Shown piece by piece: positions 1-4,535 of a stretch of 5,746 nucleotides of DNA. This DNA comes from an uncultured Chloroflexota bacterium (lineage in GTDB: Bacteria; Chloroflexota; Anaerolineae; Aggregatilineales; Phototrophicaceae). Position 1 is the first letter of the stretch. The number at the start of each line of letters is the position of its first letter. The DNA lies in assembly GCA_937870805.1 (NCBI GenBank), contig CALMZT010001209.1:1-5746 (forward strand), given 5' to 3'. The notes under the pieces were generated by a model that saw only the letters and a program-made list of their open reading frames with translations, had not been told where the DNA came from and did no database searches. Position numbers and translations under genes: made by a program.

Positions 1-80
1 TTTGAAGATAATTTACCCGATGTAAATAGGACTGTGCGTCAACCCTCTAACCTCGTACCGTTTGCTGGCATTTAGGATGC

Positions 81-95
81 TTGACAAGGGGTCAA
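81..95. repeat. Small inverted repeat over the -35 box
   Basis: TTGAC (81-85) and GTCAA (91-95) are exact reverse complements separated by five bases (AAGGG). The left arm is also the -35 box. It could be a second operator half-site pair or a chance result of the -35 sequence. It is short, so it carries little weight alone. Confidence 0.35.
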
Positions 96-109
96 TTTTA
101 ACATATCAT
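81..109 (+). promoter_or_regulatory. Sigma70-type promoter of the metal-resistance operon
   Basis: A perfect -35 box, TTGACA (81-86), is followed by a 17-base spacer and a -10 box TATCAT (104-109, five of six matches to TATAAT). Transcription would start near 115-118, about 30 bases before the repressor gene. The -10 box lies inside the left arm of the dyad operator at 103-130, so a bound repressor would block RNA polymerase directly. This is the normal layout for autoregulated ArsR/SmtB-family operons. Position and match quality are seen; activity is inferred. Confidence 0.8.
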
Positions 110-130
110 CATATACTGATATAATGATAT
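103..130. promoter_or_regulatory. Dyad operator for the ArsR/CmtR-like repressor
   Basis: This is a 28-base imperfect palindrome. Outer arms ATATCAT (103-109) and ATGATAT (124-130) are exact reverse complements. Inner ATAT/ATAT arms (111-114, 119-122) are also complementary, around an ACTG centre (115-118). Eleven of twelve positions in each half pair; the only arm mismatch is C110/A123. The site covers the -10 box and the likely start of transcription. AT-rich dyads of this kind are typical ArsR/SmtB operators, so it is very probably where the product of the next gene binds in the metal-free state. Confidence 0.8.
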
Positions 131-136
131 AGGGTG
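131..136 (+). promoter_or_regulatory. Ribosome binding site of the repressor gene
   Basis: AGGGTG lies 8 bases before the ATG at 145 and 14 bases before the second in-frame ATG at 151. The spacing favours 145 as the start. Confidence 0.55.
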
Positions 137-144
137 CATTTCCT

Positions 145-504
145 ATGCTTATGACTGCGGATACTGTGACTCTCAACCTGAAAGCCAAGCTCTTTCGGGG
201 ATTTGGGGATGCCTCCCGGTTACACATTTTGACGGTTTTACGAGAAAAGCCATTGGCGGTCAACGAAATCGTAGCGCTAACGGGTCTGTCCCAACCTAAC
301 GTCTCTAACCATCTCAACTGCTTAAAAGATTGTGGTCTGGTTCTGGCCGAGCAAACGGGGCGATACATGGTGTATCGCTTAAGTGATGATCGAGTCGATC
401 AACTCATTACTATTGTTGAAACCCTGCTTGCTGATGTAGCAAAGGGCGTTTATGAATGTACCCGTTATGACAATGCCACTGTAGAACCAAAGCCAGGTGA
501 TTGA
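145..504 (+). CDS. ArsR/SmtB-family metal-sensing repressor, CmtR-like (Cd/Pb type)
   Basis: This 119-residue winged-helix repressor should dimerise, bind the dyad operator upstream and release it when metal binds. The core reads in order: an N-terminal helix with DASRLHILTVL (22-32), a recognition helix-turn-helix VNEIVALTGLSQPNVSNHL (39-57), and a beta wing LAEQTGRYMVYRLSD (67-81). There is no ArsR-type ELCVCDL site. Instead C59 and C63 form a CLKDC motif right after the recognition helix, and a third cysteine, C105, lies near the C-terminus (YECTRYD). From memory, Mycobacterium tuberculosis CmtR uses C57, C61 and C102 in the same arrangement and is 118 residues long, so a Cd(II)/Pb(II) sensor is the best call. 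A canonical SmtB/CzrA alpha-5 Asp/His zinc site is not evident. The gene is first in the operon, and the next gene overlaps or follows it closely. The family is near certain; the metal is inferred. Confidence 0.93.
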   Translation: MLMTADTVTLNLKAKLFRGFGDASRLHILTVLREKPLAVNEIVALTGLSQPNVSNHLNCLKDCGLVLAEQTGRYMVYRLSDDRVDQLITIVETLLADVAKGVYECTRYDNATVEPKPGD

Positions 505-511
505 AGGAGAA

Positions 512-895
512 ATGCGCCACCTGTCTTTTTTGTACTGCTCTACCGATGACAGTAGCGGCGCAAAGCGTCAGAAGCGTGTTAATCCTCTGGTTGGTTATCA
601 GACATTAGGCCCAAGTTTTAGTCCTACGTTAGAGCTTCAAAAACGGCATCGGCTCGTTACAACAGGTCTCTATCAGTGGATACGACATCCTATGTACTCT
701 GCGATGTTTCTCTGGGCAGTTGGTCTGTGGCTGACTACTGCAAATTGGCTTACCGCCCTTGCGCCCATCGGATTTGCGCTGTTCTTCATACTTCGTGTAC
801 CCAACGAAGAGCGGATGATGGTGGAAGCGTTTGGAGAAGAATACCTGGAGTATATGAAATACACAGGGCGCTTTGTGCCGCGTGTAATCGGCTAA
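512..895 (+). CDS. Short isoprenylcysteine methyltransferase (ICMT)-like membrane protein, N-terminally truncated
   Basis: The C-terminal about 95 residues match the conserved half of the ICMT/PEMT/NnrU methyltransferase superfamily. They include GPSFSPTLEL, then LVTTGLYQWIRHPMYSAMF (G/R-HPxY is the S-adenosylmethionine/head-group signature), one or two hydrophobic helices (LWAVGLWLTTANWLTALAPIG and ALFFILRV in sequence order), E-E at VPNEERMM, and FGEEYLEYMKYTGRFVPR. Family members are usually about 190-220 residues with two or three membrane helices before this region. Here only about 35 polar residues precede it, so the N-terminal half is missing. ATG 512 gives 127 residues, but its Shine-Dalgarno sequence (AAGGAG, 504-509) is only 2 bases away. 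GTG 497 gives 132 residues and overlaps the repressor gene by 8 bases. CzcN/NccN in proteobacterial metal-resistance clusters are ICMT-like, which supports a link to metal resistance, but the substrate is unknown. It may be a minimal functional enzyme or a decaying remnant. Confidence 0.8.
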   Translation: MRHLSFLYCSTDDSSGAKRQKRVNPLVGYQTLGPSFSPTLELQKRHRLVTTGLYQWIRHPMYSAMFLWAVGLWLTTANWLTALAPIGFALFFILRVPNEERMMVEAFGEEYLEYMKYTGRFVPRVIG

Positions 896-900
896 CTATT

Positions 901-908
901 AAGGAGAG
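901..908 (+). promoter_or_regulatory. Ribosome binding site deciding the ATPase start
   Basis: AAGGAGAG lies 7 bases before ATG 916. This strong site shows that translation begins at 916, although the reading frame stays open upstream to 676. The upstream part is an out-of-frame reading of the ICMT-like gene. Confidence 0.85.
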
Positions 909-915
909 AGTAACC

Positions 916-3030
916 ATGAAAACTACGCATTTTGATGTGTATGTGGCAAACATGGATTGTGAACATGACGCAGCCGCCTTAGAGCGCGGACTGCACGATT
1001 TTCAGGGCATTCTCGATCTGAAAATCTATCCAAAATCAGCGAAGGTCTCGCTGACATACAATTCCGAAACTACATCACCAGAAGCGCTGCGGGAGAAGTT
1101 AGATGCTATTGGTTTCCCGCCACAAGTGGGCCGCAGCACCCCACAACAGCCCAAATTATGGGAAAACCCCAAAGTAATAACCTCCGTTGTCGCGGGGGTC
1201 TTGCTGGCAGTTGGCTTTATATTGGAACGATCTGGTGTTGCCGAGGGGCTATCGCTCATTTTCTACGTAGCCGCGATCCTCATCGGCGGCTATTACTTTG
1301 GCCGCGAAGCGCTGGAAGAACTCATCTATGAACGTCAGGTTGGCATTGAACTCTTGATGAGTGTGGCTGCCATTGCCGCCACCTTGCTCGGTGCGGCGGA
1401 AGAAGGCGCAATGCTCGTTTTCCTGTACTCGATCTCTGAGGCGCTGGAAGGGTACACCGAGGAAAAAACCCGCTCGGCAGTGCGGGCATTGATGGATTTA
1501 ACCCCAAAAATGGCGCTGGTACGGCGGGAAAACCGAGAAGTTGAAATTCCAGTAGAAGAACTTGCAGTTGGTGATATTTTCATTGTCAAGCCTGGTCAGT
1601 CTGTCCCGACAGATGGTATGGTGCTGGTGGGGTATTCCAATGTCAACCAGTCCCCTGTAACTGGCGAGAGTGTGCCAGTGGAAAAACACCCTGATGATAT
1701 AGTATTTGCAGGCAGCATCAACGGCGAAGGCGCATTGGAAGTCCGCGCCACCAAGACCTTTGCCGATAACACCATCGCTCGTATCATTCACATGGTCGAG
1801 GAGGCACAGGAGAAGAAAGGCAAAAATCAGCGCTTTATCGAACGCTTTGGGGTGCGCTACAGCCCCGCTGTGCTGCTCGTCGGGGTACTCCTTGCGGTGC
1901 TTCCTCCAATTCTTTTTGGTGGAGTCTGGGAAACCTGGCTTACCCGCGCGGTGGTTTTCATCGTTGCGGCTGCCCCCTGCGCGCTGGTGATCTCTATTCC
2001 CATTACGCTGGTCGCATCTCTCGGAACGGGTGCGCGTAACGGCGTGCTAATTAAAGGCGGGTTGTACCTTGAAGAACTCGCAAAAATAAACGTTGTAGCC
2101 TTAGATAAAACTGGAACGCTCACCAGCGGCAAGCCGGAAGTGACTGAGGTTATCCCTCTGGCAAAATACCGTCAGTCCCCCCAAGAGATGCTTGCCATCG
2201 TTGCTGGTATTGAAAACCGTAGTCAACACCCCTTAGCGCTAGCAATTACGCGCTATGCAGAAAATCAGGCAGTTACCCTTACGCCAATCACTGATTTTCA
2301 GTCCCTGACCGGAGCAGGGGCATCTGCTCAAATAAACGGCGAAACTGTGTATGTGGGCAGCCCTGATCTGTTTACCAAACAGTTTGGAGTGAATTTGGCC
2401 GAAATTGAACAGGATATTACTCGCCTTCAATCAGCGGGGAAAACCGTTATCCTCACTGGCACAAAACAGGAAGTGTGGGGCGCAATTGCCATCCGGGATA
2501 CGATCCGCCCCAATGCCCAAAAAGCAATACATGATCTTCACGCACTGGGTATCAAGCGGGTGGTGATGCTCACTGGTGATAATGAGCGGACGGCGCAAGC
2601 AATTGCCGGCGAGGTCGGCATAGATGAGTTTTACGCCGATTTAAAGCCGGAAGATAAAGTAACCCGTGTCCGCGATCTCACCCAAAAATATGGTGGGGTA
2701 GCAATGGTTGGTGACGGAGTTAATGATGCGCCCGCCCTAGCCGAAGCAACCGTAGGCGTTGCAATGGGCGCAGCCGGAACGGATGTGGCGCTAGAAACCG
2801 CTGATGTGGCATTGATGGCCGATGATCTGGAACGGCTGGTGTATGCTTTACGCCTTGCCAGGCGCAACCAATCAGTGGTCAACCAAAATTTGGGGTTGTC
2901 CATTGTAGTCATCAGTATTTTGGTAATCGGGGCGGTATTTGGATGGTTTACCCTTCCCATTGCGGTACTGGCGCACGAGATCAGTGAATTTATCGTTGTT
3001 GGCAGCGGGCTGCGAATGCTGCGTTCTTGA
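916..3030 (+). CDS. P1B-type heavy-metal efflux ATPase (Cd/Zn/Pb/Co class) with atypical metal site
   Basis: This 704-residue inner-membrane pump uses ATP to export a soft divalent metal. An N-terminal HMA-like domain (about 5-70) has C15-E-H-D18 where GMxCxxC is usual. Membrane helices lie near 86-103, 112-128, 144-160, 163-178, 315-336, 342-367, 655-675 and 678-697. The actuator loop carries TGES (249-252). The phosphorylated aspartate is D397 in DKTGTLT. The nucleotide domain has H438-P439 (SQHPLA) and a GAGA loop, followed by TGDN (553-556) and GDGVNDAP (599-606). The intramembrane signature is A353-P354-C355, not CPC, and the last helix has H687-E-I-S-E-F692. The HE element recalls the HEGG(T/S) motif of P1B-4 pumps more than the Asp site of P1B-2 CadA/ZntA. 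All catalytic elements are intact. It starts 20 bases after the ICMT-like gene, in one operon with the CmtR-like repressor. That supports a cadmium/lead/zinc role, but the exact metal is not certain. Confidence 0.95.
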   Translation: MKTTHFDVYVANMDCEHDAAALERGLHDFQGILDLKIYPKSAKVSLTYNSETTSPEALREKLDAIGFPPQVGRSTPQQPKLWENPKVITSVVAGVLLAVGFILERSGVAEGLSLIFYVAAILIGGYYFGREALEELIYERQVGIELLMSVAAIAATLLGAAEEGAMLVFLYSISEALEGYTEEKTRSAVRALMDLTPKMALVRRENREVEIPVEELAVGDIFIVKPGQSVPTDGMVLVGYSNVNQSPVTGESVPVEKHPDDIVFAGSINGEGALEVRATKTFADNTIARIIHMVEEAQEKKGKNQRFIERFGVRYSPAVLLVGVLLAVLPPILFGGVWETWLTRAVVFIVAAAPCALVISIPITLVASLGTGARNGVLIKGGLYLEELAKINVVALDKTGTLTSGKPEVTEVIPLAKYRQSPQEMLAIVAGIENRSQHPLALAITRYAENQAVTLTPITDFQSLTGAGASAQINGETVYVGSPDLFTKQFGVNLAEIEQDITRLQSAGKTVILTGTKQEVWGAIAIRDTIRPNAQKAIHDLHALGIKRVVMLTGDNERTAQAIAGEVGIDEFYADLKPEDKVTRVRDLTQKYGGVAMVGDGVNDAPALAEATVGVAMGAAGTDVALETADVALMADDLERLVYALRLARRNQSVVNQNLGLSIVVISILVIGAVFGWFTLPIAVLAHEISEFIVVGSGLRMLRS

Positions 3031-3074
3031 AGGTAGCATAGGACACCAATAACTTTAGGCCAAAGAGGGCATAT

Positions 3075-3092
3075 TAGGGCTTAAATAGCCTA
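3075..3092 (+). terminator. Weak hairpin after the metal operon
   Basis: TAGGGCT (3075-3081) and AGCCTA (3087-3092) can form a six-pair stem with one bulged G and a five-base loop (TAAAT). No run of T follows, so it is a poor intrinsic terminator. It is the only stem of this kind close behind the ATPase stop codon. Confidence 0.2.
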
Positions 3093-3110
3093 TGCAAATG
3101 GGAGTTTGCA
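3093..3110. repeat. Inverted repeat TGCAAA-N6-TTTGCA upstream of the recombinase
   Basis: TGCAAA (3093-3098) and TTTGCA (3105-3110) are exact reverse complements around TGGGAG. The right arm coincides with the likely -35 box of the recombinase promoter. It may be an operator or a binding arm for the recombinase; with 6-base arms, chance is not excluded. Confidence 0.35.
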
Positions 3111-3133
3111 CAGGTTGAAATTTATGTTATAAA
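3105..3133 (+). promoter_or_regulatory. Possible promoter of the recombinase gene
   Basis: TTTGCA (3105-3110, four of six -35 matches) is followed by a 17-base spacer and TATAAA (3128-3133, five of six -10 matches). Transcription would begin near 3140, about 27 bases before the start codon. The -10 is good and the -35 mediocre. Confidence 0.45.
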
Positions 3134-3153
3134 TAAGTCTCTGACGGTTGGTT

Positions 3154-3157
3154 GGAG
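3154..3157 (+). promoter_or_regulatory. Ribosome binding site of the recombinase
   Basis: GGAG lies 9 bases before ATG 3167. A TTG at 3152 is also in frame, but it overlaps this site and has no ribosome binding site of its own, so 3167 is preferred. Confidence 0.6.
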
Positions 3158-3166
3158 ACGATCCTT

Positions 3167-4324
3167 ATGACTGAATCGACACGCCCGATTGCTATCATCT
3201 GTCCGCATTGCAGCCAGCGATATACTGCCCGGTGGGCGCGTACGGCTGATGAGCAGGGCAACCCCGGCATCATTGATGCCAACTTCATGGCCGTTTGTGA
3301 ATACTGCGATGGCGTAGTTGATATTCGCACCCTGAACGCGCTGACGGTGCGCGATGCCGTCCTGTATCTGGATTACACCATTTATCCTGATTTAATCGAA
3401 CACTATCTGCCGCCGATTGACCAGAATCCGGCAGCCGTATATCTTTACAGCCTGGCATCCGAACGTTCGCGGCGGGTGATGACCCAGGCATTACGCACAG
3501 TGGCCTCGCTGCTGACCGGCCAGGATGCCCGCAGCGCCGACATCCTCTCCATCCGTTGGGGGGCGATGCGCTACCCACACACGGCTGCCTTACGCGCTCG
3601 ACTCAGCCAAATCTACAGCCCGGCCACCGCCAACCGAACCTTGAGCGCTGTGCGCGGTGTCCTGAAAGAGGCCTGGCGTTTAGGCCAGATGAGCGCCGAA
3701 GATTACCAGCGATCCATCGATGTGCAGAACATCAAAGGCGAGTCTGTCCCCGCCGGGCGCGAACTGTCCGCCGGGGAAATTCTGGCGCTGGTGAATGTCT
3801 GCAAAGCGGATTCGTCACCCGCCGGGACGCGCGATGCCACCATTATTGGCCTACTGTATACCTGCGGCCTACGGCGAGCCGAATTGGTGGCGCTGGACGT
3901 GAGCGATGTCGATCCGGCGACGGGCAGGCTGCTGGTGCGGGCGGGGAAAGGGCGCAAACAGCGCACCGTCTATGTCCAGGGCGGCGCGCTGCGGGCGCTC
4001 GTCGATTGGATGGCGAAAGCCCAGTTGCAGGCCGGGCCGTTGTTCGTGCCGATTTTGAAAGGCAGCCGCATCACACCGCGCCGTATGAACGCCCAGAGTA
4101 TCTATGATATGCTCAAAAAACGGGCGACAGAAGCCGGGGTGAAAGATTTTTCGCCCCATGATATGCGCCGCACTTTTGTCGGTGAAATGCTGGAGCGGGG
4201 GGTAGACATCGCCACCGTTGCCAACATCGCCGGACACGCCAGTGTGGATACGACCCGCCGTTATGATCGCCGCCCGGAAGAAACCAAAAAACGCGCGGCA
4301 GAAAAGCTACATTTCCCATACTAA
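3167..4324 (+). CDS. Tyrosine recombinase/integrase with N-terminal zinc-ribbon-like module
   Basis: This 385-residue site-specific recombinase cuts and rejoins DNA through a phosphotyrosine. The C-terminal catalytic domain (about 197-380) is complete: R236 in TCGLRRAELVAL, K261 in GKGRKQRTV, H331-D-M-R334 in HDMRRTF, H357 in IAGHASVDTT, and nucleophile Y366 in RRYDRR. A SAM-like core-binding domain covers about 88-182 (NPAAVYLYSLASERSRRVM onward, ending in KEAWRLGQMSAEDYQ). The N-terminal about 50 residues hold C12-P-H-C15 and C44-E-Y-C47, a four-cysteine zinc-ribbon pattern not found in XerC/D-type proteins. It could add DNA or protein contacts. Codons are clearly richer in G/C at third positions than in the metal operon and resemble the sensor gene downstream. 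The gene stands alone with its own likely promoter. It may have mobilised the neighbouring resistance genes, but no attachment sites are identified. It could equally be a resident recombinase beside an unrelated insertion. Confidence 0.95.
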   Translation: MTESTRPIAIICPHCSQRYTARWARTADEQGNPGIIDANFMAVCEYCDGVVDIRTLNALTVRDAVLYLDYTIYPDLIEHYLPPIDQNPAAVYLYSLASERSRRVMTQALRTVASLLTGQDARSADILSIRWGAMRYPHTAALRARLSQIYSPATANRTLSAVRGVLKEAWRLGQMSAEDYQRSIDVQNIKGESVPAGRELSAGEILALVNVCKADSSPAGTRDATIIGLLYTCGLRRAELVALDVSDVDPATGRLLVRAGKGRKQRTVYVQGGALRALVDWMAKAQLQAGPLFVPILKGSRITPRRMNAQSIYDMLKKRATEAGVKDFSPHDMRRTFVGEMLERGVDIATVANIAGHASVDTTRRYDRRPEETKKRAAEKLHFPY

Positions 4325-4339
4325 AATGAGTAACACGGG

Positions 4340-4357
4340 TGATGCTTTTTTGTATCA
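4340..4357 (+). terminator. Weak hairpin after the recombinase
   Basis: TGATGC (4340-4345) can pair with GTATCA (4352-4357), including one G-T wobble, around a loop of six T. Outer arms ACACGG (4333-4338) and CCGTGT (4379-4384) are also exact reverse complements but lie 40 bases apart. The stem begins 16 bases after the stop codon, but only three T follow, so termination activity is doubtful. Confidence 0.25.
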
Positions 4358-4455
4358 TTTACGTTATATACAGTCATTCCGTGTAAGAATGTTAATACTC
4401 GTTCTTTAGTGCTTCATCCAGCAAATAACTTGGATAAAACGAGCCTGACTTGTAG

Positions 4456-4475
4456 GGGCGAGACATGTCTCGTCC
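4456..4475. repeat. REP-like intergenic palindrome
   Basis: CGAGACATGTCTCG (4459-4472) is a perfect 14-base palindrome. It extends to 20 bases (GGGCGAGA/TCTCGTCC arms around CATG) with a single G-T wobble. The preceding TGTAG makes a TGTAGGGGCGAGACATGTC unit. I recall similar units scattered between genes in some Chloroflexota and cyanobacterial genomes. Only one copy is in the window, so its repeat nature cannot be shown here. Confidence 0.55.
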
Positions 4476-4524
4476 GCTTTAAACGAATTATCGGATGTAG
4501 CATTTAATAGCACTCCAAAATTTT

Positions 4525-4530
4525 AGAAGG
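4525..4530 (+). promoter_or_regulatory. Ribosome binding site of the sensor gene
   Basis: AGAAGG lies 5 bases before ATG 4536. The nearby ATG at 4532 is in another frame and is not used by the long open frame. Confidence 0.6.
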
Positions 4531-4535
4531 CATGT

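Larger units (their letters stand above)
4325..4535. other. Intergenic region between recombinase and sensor gene
   Basis: These 211 bases show no credible gene on either strand. The first part is AT-rich and holds a weak hairpin and short inverted repeats; the later part holds a REP-like palindrome. TTTAAT (4503-4508) could be a -10 box for the sensor gene, but no matching -35 box is seen. No tRNA-like fold is seen. Confidence 0.6.

Noticed and set aside
1..80. End of an upstream gene
   Set aside because: No convincing coding signal is seen on either strand. The stretch is too short to assign and is left as upstream non-coding sequence.
676..915. In-frame 5' extension of the ATPase reading frame
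   Set aside because: It overlaps the conserved ICMT-like coding region in another frame, encodes nothing recognisable, and a strong ribosome binding site marks ATG 916 as the start.
3556..4107. 183-codon plus-strand frame inside the recombinase
   Set aside because: It is rich in Arg, Ala and Gly with no family match, while the recombinase frame holds the catalytic Arg and Lys motifs over the same bases.
3167..4535. Integron integrase with attI/attC
   Set aside because: The recombinase lacks a visible IntI-specific insertion. It is co-oriented with its neighbours, and no attC-like cassette sites are seen.
1..4535. Direct repeats or target duplications bounding a mobile element
   Set aside because: Comparing the three intergenic stretches by eye gave only 7-8 base matches (for example GCATTTA and AATAACTT), which are expected by chance.
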